DNA of 64,000 bases from Pedobacter cryoconitis (GCA_019352875.1 JAAAFW010000015.1:1342583-1406582), one strand, 5' to 3'; numbered from the stretch's first letter, positions 10,301-18,840 are shown. Numbers and translations: made by a program. The notes: generated by a model not told the origin, from the sequence alone.

Positions 10301-10685
10301 GAAGAAATCTTATGTGGCTAATGGTGTTAAAGTTGTATCTGGTACTACCACCAGAGATGTATATGGAAATATTTTAACGGATACGCGGGTTTTCGACCCA
10401 AATACCACAGCGGTGTCTTACGAAACCTATGTCAGGAATTCTCAGGGAACGCAGAACTTTTTTAAGCAGACCTTTTTTAAACTCAGGGAATTGTCTCTTA
10501 GTTATTCTGTTCCTGCCAAAATTGCTAAAAACATCGGGATGAAGAATGCATCTATTGGCTTTATTGGCCAGAATATGCTACTATGGACCAAAGACTGGAA
10601 GTATTCAGATCCAGATGTCGGTGGAGATAATCTGAACTCGCCTTCGGTGAGGTACATGGGTTTTAACGTAAAAGCGACCTTTTAA
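7335..10685 (+). CDS. SusC/RagA-family TonB-dependent outer-membrane transporter with STN domain
   Basis: This 1116-residue outer-membrane importer has a signal peptide ending near residue 44 (VSAFTRAQ). An STN signalling domain follows (about 45-115, NVFSQIRKQTGYIVI and VPLNAAMKQIL), then a carboxypeptidase-D-like domain (about 133-205). The plug domain contains LLVIDGVPYSN and IDVLKGATASALYGNRGGNG (about 270-325). The rest is a 22-strand-type barrel ending in an aromatic residue. The STN domain is the part expected to contact the FecR protein encoded just upstream. Import through this class needs TonB-ExbBD energy. SusD follows 10 bp downstream. The substrate is unknown, and the linked phosphoesterase argues for something other than a plain polysaccharide. 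Confidence 0.95.
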   Translation: MYKNYTKGMGVPNQHFHKIWATMRLTTLILLVSLMQVSAFTRAQNVTIQKDNISLKNVFSQIRKQTGYIVIAQSDQVDKNKLISLNLKNVPLNAAMKQILQGEHLTFTIEDNSIILAPKSSFVTNLKELPNSAEIRGKIIDEAAKPIPGVTISVKGTKRSAVTNVDGVFVITAAVNDVLMIRMVGYEAKEVTVTSEAGIVVTLKEATMELAQVVVTALGIKREEKSLGYAVQKVSGASLNSAKGVNIATSLTGKVAGLNIQNSTEFAANPSVKLRGADALLVIDGVPYSNLSLDNISPDDIESIDVLKGATASALYGNRGGNGAIMITTKKGNKDGRLDISANSSSMFSSGFLAFPKVQTAYSSGGGGKYGVGDYVWGDKLDIGRMAKQYNPSTYQFENMPLVSKGANNLENFLQQGVILNNNISITQSGKTGSFRASLTDVYNQGQYPNTKLNKVIASISGDIKAGNFTLDGGFTYNKRFYPNNIGAGYGAGGYLYNLLIWSGTEYDIRDYKNYWVSGKENIQQNWMENTWYDNPYFIANEILRSDNYNLTNGYINVNYQIKPWLKAVLRSGMDTYSETIEWRNPISAVGGWNKKGYYSLTKRDAFSINNDMMLLSENSFGKFQVNGLIGGSIYYRDYSSLNSETQNGISVPGFYSIAASVDPVKSTPENSKKQVNSLYAKAGVSYGNFAFLDLTGRNDWSSTLAASQRSYFYPSVSGSLVFSELIKLPSWVSMAKLRGSWTKTKLDPDVYAINNSYSINTNVWNGSSSSSFPTTIRGADILPQTNRTYEYGAGFFFLKNRIRFDAAYFNNLYYNQIISSTVSGASGVNKVLINTKEQLERRGVELSLEGTVIKSEKFSWDLGLNWSTNRRYFAALDPVYSSKKQWVTKGSRYDWVSDRSWDRSPDGQLILQNGFPVRSQQETIQGYSDPDWIWGFNNTFRYNNFTLGFSFDGRVDGTAYSNMVSYMWSSGTHRDSDNNWRYDEVVNGKKSYVANGVKVVSGTTTRDVYGNILTDTRVFDPNTTAVSYETYVRNSQGTQNFFKQTFFKLRELSLSYSVPAKIAKNIGMKNASIGFIGQNMLLWTKDWKYSDPDVGGDNLNSPSVRYMGFNVKATF

Positions 10686-10695
10686 ATCAAGAAAA

Positions 10696-12228
10696 ATGAA
10701 AACACGATATAAATCTACACTGCTCATCGCATTGACCGCAGTATTGCTACATTCCTGCAAGAAATTTGATGATATTAATACTAATCCCAATTCACCAATA
10801 AAGACAACCGCATCCTTACTGGCGACCAACCTGATCTTGAATATTACAGTAGAAGCTGGAGGAAAGGATTTTATATCCCCGGAGATGACTAGTAAACAAA
10901 TGGCATTTGCCGAACTACCTCAGGGTGAGCAATACAATAATTTTGGAAGCGCAGGTTTTGGTGGTCTGACTGTATTGGTTAACATACAGAAAATGATTGA
11001 TGCGGCAGCTGAGAGTGATAAAAGTGCCTATACAGGGTTGGGTTTGTTTATTAAAGCCTATAAACTTTACTATTTATCGTTGCGCGTTGGGGATGTTCCT
11101 TATACTGAGGCATTGAATGCGGAGACAGGAAATGTAACGCCAAAATACGACCCGCAGAAACAAGTGATGCAACAGGTATTAAAAGATCTGGAAAGTTCAG
11201 CAGCTGCTTTCGCAGCGGGTAAGAATTTTTCAGGCGATCCTTTGCTAAATGGTAATGTAGAGACCTGGCGAAGAATAGTTAATTCTTTCCGGCTAAAAGT
11301 ACTGATCAGTCTTTCAAAAAAAGAGGCTGATCCGGATCTGAAGATTAAAGAGACCTTTGCGAAAATCCTGCAAACTGAGCCATTATTGCGCAGCAACAGT
11401 GACAACCTTCAACTTGTTTATTCTGATAAGGCTAATCAGCTTTATCCTTTCAATACTTCAATAAATAAGTTTACCAGTTACGCAATGGTTTCCAGTGTAA
11501 TGGTCGACACATTGAAAAAGTATAATGATTACAGGTTGTTCTATTTTGCAGCGCCATCCTTTTACAAAATCCAGACTGAGGGTAAAATGGCTGCTGACTG
11601 GGATGCTTATCAGGGAACAGACCCGTCGATAGAATTTGCATCGGTCGTAAGTTTATTTAACGCTAAAAAATATTCGCAGTTGAATGTACGGTACACTACT
11701 TATGCCCCGGGGGAACCGCTGGTCAGAGTTGGATACGCCGAGCAGAATTATATCATTGCAGAAGCTATTGTAAGGGGTTGGTTAAGTGGTTCTGCTAAAA
11801 ACTATTACGAGGAAGGAATACGGGCATCTATGACTTTTGTAAATAGTGCTACACCAGATGATGTGAAATACCACAGTGATAGAAGGATCACATCGTCTTA
11901 TATTTCAGATACTTATTTGAAAAATGGGAATGTATTGTTCTCTTCAGATCAAGCGCGGCAGCTTAAGCAGATCTGGATGCAAAAATATCTGTTGTATTTT
12001 ATGCAGCATCCTTATGATGCTTACTTTGACTACAGGCGTAATGGATATCCAAATCTTCCTGTTAACCCCGCCACAAGTACCAATCCATTTGACAAGACTC
12101 AGATACCGGTCCGTTATACTTATCCTTCAGAGGAGTATAATTACAATCTTGAGAACCTCAAAGTAGCGCTGGATAGACAATATAACGGCAACGACAGGAC
12201 CGACGGCATTATGTGGATCCTGCAATAA
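10696..12228 (+). CDS. SusD/RagB-family substrate-binding outer-membrane lipoprotein
   Basis: This 510-residue surface lipoprotein has a signal peptide with the lipobox LLHSC, so Cys-21 is probably lipidated. The mature start KKFDDINTNPNSP is characteristic of the SusD-like subfamily whose members begin with a DINTNPN segment. TPR-like helices follow, then a variable C-terminal half with QIWMQKYLLYFMQHPYDAYFDYRR, the usual conserved Trp/Tyr segment. It caps the SusC barrel encoded 10 bp upstream and captures ligand. Ligand specificity cannot be predicted from this sequence alone. Confidence 0.93.
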   Translation: MKTRYKSTLLIALTAVLLHSCKKFDDINTNPNSPIKTTASLLATNLILNITVEAGGKDFISPEMTSKQMAFAELPQGEQYNNFGSAGFGGLTVLVNIQKMIDAAAESDKSAYTGLGLFIKAYKLYYLSLRVGDVPYTEALNAETGNVTPKYDPQKQVMQQVLKDLESSAAAFAAGKNFSGDPLLNGNVETWRRIVNSFRLKVLISLSKKEADPDLKIKETFAKILQTEPLLRSNSDNLQLVYSDKANQLYPFNTSINKFTSYAMVSSVMVDTLKKYNDYRLFYFAAPSFYKIQTEGKMAADWDAYQGTDPSIEFASVVSLFNAKKYSQLNVRYTTYAPGEPLVRVGYAEQNYIIAEAIVRGWLSGSAKNYYEEGIRASMTFVNSATPDDVKYHSDRRITSSYISDTYLKNGNVLFSSDQARQLKQIWMQKYLLYFMQHPYDAYFDYRRNGYPNLPVNPATSTNPFDKTQIPVRYTYPSEEYNYNLENLKVALDRQYNGNDRTDGIMWILQ

Positions 12229-12261
12229 TTAATATTATTACATTTTTAAATACCGGGTGTC

Positions 12262-12292
12262 TGCACCGTATGTCTGTGCTGGCCCCGGTTCT
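12262..12292 (+). other. Imperfect hairpin between susD-like and phosphoesterase genes
   Basis: ACCGGG and CCCGGT arms flank a spacer with partial CAC/GTG pairing, and there is no long T-run. It could be a processing or attenuation structure within the operon. Support is weak. Confidence 0.25.
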
Positions 12293-12315
12293 ATTTACTA
12301 TCAATTTATTTTAAT

Positions 12316-13359
12316 ATGATCAATTCTATAAAAACAACTTTTTTAACCATTATCCTATTAGGACTACTGCATCCTGCTTTTTGCCAGGATAAGAAAATAA
12401 AGGTATTACAGTTTAATATCTGGCAGGAAGGCAGGCAGGTTCCCGGCGGTTATGAGGGCATTATCAGCCAAATTGTATCACTTCAGCCAGACCTGGTAAC
12501 ATTAAGCGAGGTCGGGAATAATAAGACTACAAATTTTGCAAACCGGATTATCGCCGATCTGAAACTTAAAGGAAAAACCTATTATTCTTTTTCCAGTAAT
12601 GGAGCAGGGTTATTATCCGCTTATCCTATAATTGACAGCGCACACGTATTCGAAGGGAAAGGAGAGATCTATAAATTGGTGACCAAAATAAATGATAAAG
12701 AAATTGCGGTATATTCTGCTCACCTTGATTATCTGAACTATGCGGTTTATCTTCCCCGCGGTTATAGCGGTACTACCTGGAAGAAGTTGGATAAACCTGT
12801 TACGGATATCCCGGCTATTCTGGCAGATAATCTTGCTTCTGCCAGGGATGAAGCCATCGGGTCTTTCATAGAAGAGGCAAAAAAAGACATTCAAAAAGGC
12901 CGTCTGATATTTTTGGGCGGTGATTTCAATGAAGCTTCCCATCTTGACTGGACAGCAGCAACTAAGGATAAATTTGACCATAACGGATTGATTATCCCCT
13001 GGCAGAATTCACTAAGTCTTTACAAAAATGGTTTTAAAGATAGTTACCGCGTAAAATATCCGGACCCTTTAAAATATCCGGGTTTTACTTTTCCTGCAGG
13101 TAATAAGGAGGTTGATGTTAAAAAATTAGCCTGGGCGCCTGATGCAGATGAAAGGGAAAGAATAGACTTCATTTATTATTATCCAAATAAACAGCTAAAA
13201 CTGGAAAATAGTTATGTGGTTGGGCCTTCGATGTCCGTTGTGAGAAATGAAAAGGTAGAGGAAACCGGATCTGATGTTTTCATTCAGCCTTCCGGAACCT
13301 GGCCTACTGATCATAAGGCGGTAATGAGCATTTTCTTATTAAAATCTTCTGGAAAATAA
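12316..13359 (+). CDS. Secreted endonuclease/exonuclease/phosphatase (EEP) family protein
   Basis: This 347-residue exported metal-dependent phosphoesterase has a signal peptide ending around residue 23 (HPAFCQ). The EEP signature residues occur in order: LQFNIWQ (Asn), LVTLSEVG (Glu metal ligand), YSAHLDYL (His), LGGDFNEASHLDW (Asp/Asn pair), RIDFIYYY (Asp), and PTDHKAVM (the C-terminal Asp-His). The family includes DNases, sphingomyelinases and inositol phosphatases, and the sequence does not decide among them. It lies 87 bp after the SusD gene, and a strong terminator follows. It therefore probably acts in the periplasm or at the surface on the substrate of the upstream transporter. Confidence 0.88.
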   Translation: MINSIKTTFLTIILLGLLHPAFCQDKKIKVLQFNIWQEGRQVPGGYEGIISQIVSLQPDLVTLSEVGNNKTTNFANRIIADLKLKGKTYYSFSSNGAGLLSAYPIIDSAHVFEGKGEIYKLVTKINDKEIAVYSAHLDYLNYAVYLPRGYSGTTWKKLDKPVTDIPAILADNLASARDEAIGSFIEEAKKDIQKGRLIFLGGDFNEASHLDWTAATKDKFDHNGLIIPWQNSLSLYKNGFKDSYRVKYPDPLKYPGFTFPAGNKEVDVKKLAWAPDADERERIDFIYYYPNKQLKLENSYVVGPSMSVVRNEKVEETGSDVFIQPSGTWPTDHKAVMSIFLLKSSGK

Positions 13360-13379
13360 TCAAACAGTCTTATAGCTGC

Positions 13380-13414
13380 AATAAAATACTCCTGAGCTAA
13401 AGGAGTATTTTATT
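13380..13414 (+). terminator. Rho-independent terminator after the phosphoesterase gene
   Basis: A 14-bp perfect stem (13380-13393 with 13401-13414) has a 7-nt loop, GAGCTAA, and the right arm runs into TATTTTATTTT. It closes the SusCD-phosphoesterase operon. Confidence 0.8.
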
Positions 13415-13593
13415 TTGTCAGATAGAAAGGTTCTTAAGAGAATTACGTTCAGCGTTTAATTCACCCTGAGTTCATTTAAAGTGACAGCATAATCAACGTA
13501 CTCAAGTAAAGAACTTTACAATAAATACTTGAGATTATACATCTAAAACTTGCTTAGTATCGTTAAGTGTAATAATATTGTACGAAGTAACAA

Positions 13594-14811
13594 ATGATGT
13601 TAGAAGAAACTTTCCCAGTACCACAAGACGAGATGCAAAGATTGTTGAGCTTATCTGAGCTTGACCTGGATTATTCCGAACTTTCTGATGAATTTAAAGA
13701 CCTGGCTATGCTCGCTGCCAAAATAGCGGGAACGGACATTTCCCTGATCAACCTTATTGATTCCTATACTACATGGACCATCTCCGGTCACGGATTGGAA
13801 ATAAAGCAAGTGCCCAGAGAGGAATCTCTGTGTCAATATACCATTATGGGCCAACCGCAGTTTGAAGTTTCAGATCTCCTGTTAGATACGCGTTTCAAAG
13901 ATAAAGACTTTACAAAAGCACCTTTAGCACTCCGTTATTATTTCGGGGTACCGCTTACAGATACTGAAGGTTATCAGCTAGGTTCCTTGTGTGTGGTAGA
14001 TAAGCAGCCTAAACATCTGAGTCCTGAGAAAATTGAAATGCTGAAAATTATCGCAGATCAGGTGATAAACCGTATTCGTACCTACCGGGTTATAAGAGAA
14101 CTGCAGTGTCAGGTGAAAAGTGCTAATGAAACAAAAAGTAAAGTTGCGCATGATATTCGCGGACCACTCGCCGGAATCATCGGCTTGTCCAATATTATCG
14201 TTCAACAAGGGAACAGCAATACGCTGGGTGAAGTATTGGAATTCATTCAACTGATAAACAAAAGCAGTAAATCACTATTAGAGCTGGCCGACGAGATTCT
14301 CACTGAAGAACAGAAGGGTGGGAAACTGGCAGAAAATGAAATGAATCTAAGTGTGTTTAAATGTAAGTTGGAAGATCTTTATAGTGCCCAGGCTAAAAAT
14401 AAAGGGATTAATCTGCAAATAAAAACTAACGAGAGTAATATTTTATCTCCTTTTCCTAAAAATAAATTGCTGCAAATCACAGGAAATTTGATTTCCAACG
14501 CGATTAAGTTTACACCCGAAAGTGGAACCGTAAAAGTAGACCTGAGTTTAATTCAACAGAAGCAGGAATATTTGCTCAATTTGATGATCTCAGACACCGG
14601 TGCGGGCATTAGTGACGAGGCACTCCAGCACCTGAAGGATGGTGCTAACTCAAGTACGGACGGCACTTACGGAGAGAAAGGTTATGGGTTCGGACTGGCG
14701 TTAGTTAAGCATTTGATACATGGTTTAGGGGGTACAATGGAGGTTCACAATATGGCAGAATCAGGTGCCTGCTTTCATGTAAAAATACCTTTTCTAAAGC
14801 AAGCGGATTAA
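13594..14811 (+). CDS. GAF-domain sensor histidine kinase
   Basis: This 405-residue soluble kinase has a GAF sensor domain at about residues 25-165 (SLINLIDSYTTWTISGHGLE, PLTDTEGYQLGSLCVVD). The HisKA domain contains SKVAHDIRGPLAG, with His-186 the expected phosphorylation site. The HATPase domain carries the N-box NLISNAIKFTPESG and the G-box GYGFGLALVKHL. There is no membrane helix, so the signal is cytoplasmic. No response regulator is adjacent. A perfect hairpin overlaps its stop codon. Confidence 0.9.
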   Translation: MMLEETFPVPQDEMQRLLSLSELDLDYSELSDEFKDLAMLAAKIAGTDISLINLIDSYTTWTISGHGLEIKQVPREESLCQYTIMGQPQFEVSDLLLDTRFKDKDFTKAPLALRYYFGVPLTDTEGYQLGSLCVVDKQPKHLSPEKIEMLKIIADQVINRIRTYRVIRELQCQVKSANETKSKVAHDIRGPLAGIIGLSNIIVQQGNSNTLGEVLEFIQLINKSSKSLLELADEILTEEQKGGKLAENEMNLSVFKCKLEDLYSAQAKNKGINLQIKTNESNILSPFPKNKLLQITGNLISNAIKFTPESGTVKVDLSLIQQKQEYLLNLMISDTGAGISDEALQHLKDGANSSTDGTYGEKGYGFGLALVKHLIHGLGGTMEVHNMAESGACFHVKIPFLKQAD

Positions 14812-14828
14812 CTACTTGCTTTAGAAAA
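14790..14828. terminator. Hairpin overlapping the end of the GAF kinase gene
   Basis: TTTTCTAAAGCAAG (14790-14803) and CTTGCTTTAGAAAA (14815-14828) form a perfect 14-bp stem around an 11-nt loop that contains the TAA stop (14809-14811). It sits between convergent genes. Both arms end in A/T runs, so it may terminate transcription from either side. Confidence 0.5.
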
Positions 14829-14862
14829 ATTGCAAACTAGATATATCACGAATTGTAAACAG

Positions 14863-15276
14863 TCAGTAGTCCCTTCCTATAAGCCGCTGGTTTATCAGCA
14901 GAAGTCCAAAGAATAAACATGTTACAGAGAGAAGTAACCATTTAAATTTCAGAACCATATTCAACACCATGTCGGCGGCGGTTTGATCGATGAGTAGTAA
15001 TAATCCGTAACCCAGCAACGAGCTCAATATAAAAATGGTTATGGCCACTATATTGAACTGCCTATCGCTTTTCCGGTTAAGCCGTTCCTGAATTTTTCGT
15101 CTTACGTTTGATGCAAAGCTAAAAGAGAGTCCTTGTGCGGGCTCGGTATCAAGTGCTTTGAATAAATTCTGATAGGCTAAAAGATCGCCAGTGTCTTTTT
15201 CATTCAACGTATTCTCGCTGGAGATAGGGCTGTTGCTCAATAAATCCTGTAGTTGATCGTCATTTAACTCTTCCAT
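14863..15276 (-). CDS. Putative membrane anti-sigma factor (hypothetical)
   Basis: This 137-residue protein has a hydrophilic acidic N-terminal part (residues 1-75) and two membrane helices (about 77-97 and 108-128). It overlaps the 3' end of the ECF sigma gene by 13 bp and is therefore probably translationally coupled to it. Size, topology and position fit a small membrane-bound anti-sigma factor. No named anti-sigma domain is recognisable by eye, so the role is inferred from context. Confidence 0.6.
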   Translation of the reverse strand: MEELNDDQLQDLLSNSPISSENTLNEKDTGDLLAYQNLFKALDTEPAQGLSFSFASNVRRKIQERLNRKSDRQFNIVAITIFILSSLLGYGLLLLIDQTAADMVLNMVLKFKWLLLSVTCLFFGLLLINQRLIGRDY

Positions 15277-15830
15277 GTATTTTCCTGTTTAAAATCTTTC
15301 TCAATTTTTTCTTTCAATAGTTTACGCGCCCTGAAAAGGTAGCTTTTCGCGGTACCTTCCGGTATTCCTGTTATCTCTTTGATTTCTGTTAACGAAAACT
15401 CGTTCAGATGATATAAGGTTAAGACCGTCCTGTAGTGATGCGGCATTTGTGCAATAAGGTGGTTAACATAAGCTGAGGTATTCTTTTTTATTAATTCCTT
15501 TTCTGGGTTTTCATCTGTAAAATGATAATTGTCAATGTTTTCAGGGTAGTCATAAGGTGACTTGTTTTTTGTGTTTTTAACGTGGTTTACGGCAGTTAAG
15601 TAAGCTATCCTTGCGATCCATGTAGATAGTTTCGATTGAAACCGGAATGACGGCAAACTCTGATGTATTTTAATAAAGACTTCCTGGCAGATATCTTCTT
15701 TGTTTTGCTTGTCCTGAACCAAACGGTGGATAACAAAAAAAACGAGCTTTTCATATTGTTTAACCAATAATTCAAAGGCACGTAAATCTTTATTTAGTAT
15801 CCTGTTTATAATCTCGTTCTCGTCAAACAT
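15264..15830 (-). CDS. ECF-type RNA polymerase sigma factor
   Basis: This 188-residue sigma-70 family factor has region 2 with QNKEDICQEVFIKIHQSL and LSTWIARIAYLTAVNHVKN (about residues 42-82). Region 4 has MPHHYRTVLTLYHLNEFSL and EIKEITGIPEGTAKSYLFRA (about 130-170). It forms an overlapping pair with the downstream membrane protein, its likely anti-sigma factor. Only three bases separate its ATG from the edge of a 98-bp nested palindrome, so promoter and ribosome-binding region must lie within that structure. Its regulon is unknown. Confidence 0.92.
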   Translation of the reverse strand: MFDENEIINRILNKDLRAFELLVKQYEKLVFFVIHRLVQDKQNKEDICQEVFIKIHQSLPSFRFQSKLSTWIARIAYLTAVNHVKNTKNKSPYDYPENIDNYHFTDENPEKELIKKNTSAYVNHLIAQMPHHYRTVLTLYHLNEFSLTEIKEITGIPEGTAKSYLFRARKLLKEKIEKDFKQENTWKS

Positions 15831-15833
15831 ATA

Positions 15834-15931
15834 ACAGTAGTCAAGATATGTACATTGGCGGTTGCAAAATCAAGAAATAAAATATTTATTAAAATAGTTG
15901 CAACCGGGGCGGCGTGTATGCTGACTACTGT
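15834..15931. repeat. 98-bp nested inverted repeat between divergent genes (MITE- or REP-like)
   Basis: The outer arms ACAGTAGTCA (15834-15843) and TGACTACTGT (15922-15931) are a perfect 10-bp inverted repeat. The inner arms CGGTTGCAA (15859-15867) and TTGCAACCG (15898-15906) are a perfect 9-bp repeat in register with them. The segments between pair partially, with G-U pairs in RNA. The centre holds AATAAA-ATA-TTTATT. The whole could fold as one long interrupted hairpin. It covers the control region of the sigma gene and the upstream region of the small membrane protein gene. Confidence 0.6.
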
Positions 15932-15956
15932 AGCAAATAACTTAATCAATAACGTC

Positions 15957-16304
15957 ATGAAACATTTAATGCCATTTATAGTTGTTATCGTATTTTTTGT
16001 ACTTATTGCGATATTCATCCTTGCCTTGTACAATTACAGATTGAAGAAACGGATTATAGACGCAGGTCCTTTAGATGAAACAGGCCTTAAGTTTCTAACT
16101 CAATTATCAGGCTCCGGAAATGAAGCTGTAAAATGGGGATTACTTTTATTATTTGCAGGTATTGGCTTTGTTGTGCTAGAATTTCTGCCCTTTAGTGCGG
16201 AGGATTCACCTTTGCCATATGGGATAGAAATGATCTTTATAGCAGTAGGATTTCTGCTTTATTACCTCTTTCTAAAGAACCAAAAGAATAGCGATACGCT
16301 ATAG
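15957..16304 (+). CDS. Small membrane protein beside the sigma/anti-sigma pair
   Basis: This 115-residue protein has three predicted membrane helices: about residues 4-22, a central one with WGLLLLFAGIGFVVLEF, and a C-terminal one with MIFIAVGFLLYYLF. A short cytoplasmic stretch reads YRLKKRIIDAGPLDETGLKF. It resembles the DUF6249-type membrane proteins found next to Bacteroidota ECF sigma genes; that family assignment is tentative. An in-frame ATG at 15855 lies inside the palindrome, so the ATG at 15957 is preferred. It is transcribed divergently from the sigma gene and may be one of its targets. Confidence 0.65.
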   Translation: MKHLMPFIVVIVFFVLIAIFILALYNYRLKKRIIDAGPLDETGLKFLTQLSGSGNEAVKWGLLLLFAGIGFVVLEFLPFSAEDSPLPYGIEMIFIAVGFLLYYLFLKNQKNSDTL

Positions 16305-16404
16305 CTTCTTCCTGAACAATCATTCTTTTTCTAACAAATCTTAAAGGATATATCCGCCTGATGGGATTGCTATGTCCAATAATAAGCCCTTTGACACTTT
16401 CATT

Positions 16405-18840
16405 ATGAAATTTAAATACGCTATCATACGGTTGGCTATAATCAGTACCGTACTGCTAACTCAAAAGATCGCCGTCTTTGGCCAAACTTCAGAAAATCAT
16501 CATATTAAAGGCATAATAGCTGATTCCGTGACGAAAAATCCAGTGCCGATTGTAACGGTAAAGCTTAAAAATGCAAATAGTGAAGTCATTGAAACCAGGG
16601 TTACTCAAGGAGATGGCACTTTTAATTTTCCCGCCGTCATTCCTGCATCATATGTAATTTTCATTGAGACTATCGGTTATGGGCTCAAAACAATTCGCGT
16701 AGATTCATCGATATTCAGCACGCAAACAATTGACCTGCATACCATTTATCTGGGCGACGGCATGGTCGGTTTAAAAGAAGTATCTATAATTGGTGACAGG
16801 CCAGTCATATTGCGAAAGGCCGACAGGATAATTTATGATCTGAAAGCCGATCCGGAAAGTAAGACCAATAATGTACTTACAATGATGCGTAAAATCCCAT
16901 ATCTTTCAGTAGATGGTGATGATAATTTGCTGATGAAGGGTAATTCGAGCTTTAAAGTGCTCATTAATGGCAAGCCATCCGGTAGCCTGGAAGGTAACCT
17001 TAAAGCAGTATTGAAAAGCATACCGGCATCCACTATAGAGCGGATAGAGGTCATTACGACTCCGCCATCTAAATACGACGCAGAAGGATTAGCTGGGATC
17101 ATTAATATTATTACCACGAAAAAAATCAACGACGGGTTCAATGGTTCGGTAAATATAAATGAAAGCTTTCCTCTTGGTGGTCCTGGTGTCGGGGGAGCTT
17201 TTACGGCTAAAAACGGCCGGTTCGGGGTGTCGGCTTTTGGAGGTGGTGGTATTTATCATTCACCAAAGACCTTTAACAGCAATAGAAGAGTTGATGCAGC
17301 CAGAACAATACTTAGCCAGCAAGGCGATCAGCGATCCAATAACAAGACTGTATATTTCGGAACAGAACTGAGTTACATGATTGATACGTTAAACTTATTG
17401 ACAGCACAATTAAACTACAATGGCAGCCGTGCAAATGATCATTCCAGACAGGAGTCGGACCTCACAGGTTTGAATGGTCTTTTACAGCAATATGGAACTG
17501 AAAATGAGCGTAAAACTAGTGGTTATGGTGTAGATTTGGGTGTCAATTATGAGATGGGCTTTAAAGCGATGAAAAACAGGTTGCTCACGTTCTCCTATCT
17601 GTTTAGTACTAATCTGAACGATAGGGGTGGTAGTGTCTCCTTTGGTAACCGTTTTAATTTTACGACACCGGACTTTCTGCAAACGGATCATCAGCAATTT
17701 AAAGAACACACTTTCCAGGTTGATTTTGTGACGCCAGTTAAAAAACTGATCATTGAGACTGGAATAAAAGGGATATTGCGGAAAAATAATAGTGATTTTG
17801 ACTACGGCTCCTTAAACACTGCCTTGGACCAATACGAAACAGATCCGGTACTTTCTAGGTGGTTTAGCAATACACAAAATGTATTCAGCGCTTACAACTC
17901 CTATCGATTGAATTTAAACAGCTGGAATATTAATGCTGGTATAAGGCTCGAAGAAACTGTGATACGTGCCGACTTTTCCAGTACACTTTCAGCTGCTGAT
18001 CAAAATTATTTGAATGTTATTCCGTCGGTAGCGATTGGTAAGGGGTTTAAGGATGGTAATAATATTAATTTCGGCTTTTCACAGAGGATCAGAAGGCCGG
18101 GTATCAACAGGTTAAATCCTTACGTAGACCGCTCAAACCCAAACTATGAACTGACGGGAAATCCTGACCTTAGGCCGGTTCTGTTAAATGATATCCAATT
18201 TGGATACGGCAGTAACAAAAAGCTGGCAGTTAATATCGGACTCAATTATTCATTTATGAACAATCTGGATCTGCAGGTGCTTAGTTTTAATCCGGAGACG
18301 CAGATTACCCGGATAACTTATGCAAACACAGGTAAATCGAGTAGTATAGGAAGTAATTTTAACTTAGGCTACCCGATAAACAGCATATATAATGTGAGCC
18401 TGAACGGGAATGCGACATACCTTTGGCTTAGCGGGGAGGATAACGGAAAGCCGGTAAATAATGATATTTTGATGTATGCTGTCACCCTGTCAAATGTAGT
18501 GCGTTTTAACCACGGGTGGGCTTTAAATGCCGATTTTGGTTTAAATAGTCGTAATCCAACGGGCTTGCAAGGTTATACTAATGGCTTCTTTTATAGCGCA
18601 TTTAATTTTAATAAGAATATCATTAAAGATAAATTCAGCATCGGTGGCGGTATTAAGAATCCATTTACCAAATTCCGCAATATTATAACTACCAGTTTTG
18701 GTCCGCAGTTCAATCAGGTATATGAAACCCGCAATTATTTCAGATCGTTCAATATCAGCTTAAATTACAATTTCGGAAGTCTAAAAGATCGAATTAGTAA
18801 AACCAAAGGAAGAATTGATAATAATGATTTAGCGCGCTAG
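16405..18840 (+). CDS. TonB-dependent-receptor-like outer-membrane beta-barrel protein
   Basis: This 811-residue outer-membrane protein has a signal peptide ending near residue 27 (KIAVFGQ). A carboxypeptidase-regulatory-like beta-sandwich follows (about 33-120), then a plug-like region with VLINGKPSGSLEGNLKAVLK and IERIEVITTPPSKYDAEGLA. The large C-terminal barrel belongs to the outer-membrane beta-barrel (OMP_b-brl) type common in Bacteroidota and contains RIRRPGINRLNPYVDRSNPN. No SusD partner is adjacent, so it belongs to the receptors that act without one. The substrate is unknown. The start at 16405 puts the charged residues directly before the hydrophobic core. Confidence 0.85.
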   Translation: MKFKYAIIRLAIISTVLLTQKIAVFGQTSENHHIKGIIADSVTKNPVPIVTVKLKNANSEVIETRVTQGDGTFNFPAVIPASYVIFIETIGYGLKTIRVDSSIFSTQTIDLHTIYLGDGMVGLKEVSIIGDRPVILRKADRIIYDLKADPESKTNNVLTMMRKIPYLSVDGDDNLLMKGNSSFKVLINGKPSGSLEGNLKAVLKSIPASTIERIEVITTPPSKYDAEGLAGIINIITTKKINDGFNGSVNINESFPLGGPGVGGAFTAKNGRFGVSAFGGGGIYHSPKTFNSNRRVDAARTILSQQGDQRSNNKTVYFGTELSYMIDTLNLLTAQLNYNGSRANDHSRQESDLTGLNGLLQQYGTENERKTSGYGVDLGVNYEMGFKAMKNRLLTFSYLFSTNLNDRGGSVSFGNRFNFTTPDFLQTDHQQFKEHTFQVDFVTPVKKLIIETGIKGILRKNNSDFDYGSLNTALDQYETDPVLSRWFSNTQNVFSAYNSYRLNLNSWNINAGIRLEETVIRADFSSTLSAADQNYLNVIPSVAIGKGFKDGNNINFGFSQRIRRPGINRLNPYVDRSNPNYELTGNPDLRPVLLNDIQFGYGSNKKLAVNIGLNYSFMNNLDLQVLSFNPETQITRITYANTGKSSSIGSNFNLGYPINSIYNVSLNGNATYLWLSGEDNGKPVNNDILMYAVTLSNVVRFNHGWALNADFGLNSRNPTGLQGYTNGFFYSAFNFNKNIIKDKFSIGGGIKNPFTKFRNIITTSFGPQFNQVYETRNYFRSFNISLNYNFGSLKDRISKTKGRIDNNDLAR

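Noticed and set aside
15855..15956. N-terminal extension of the small membrane protein through the palindrome
   Set aside because: The ATG at 15855 gives residues encoded by the palindrome itself, and ATG 15957 directly precedes the first membrane helix.
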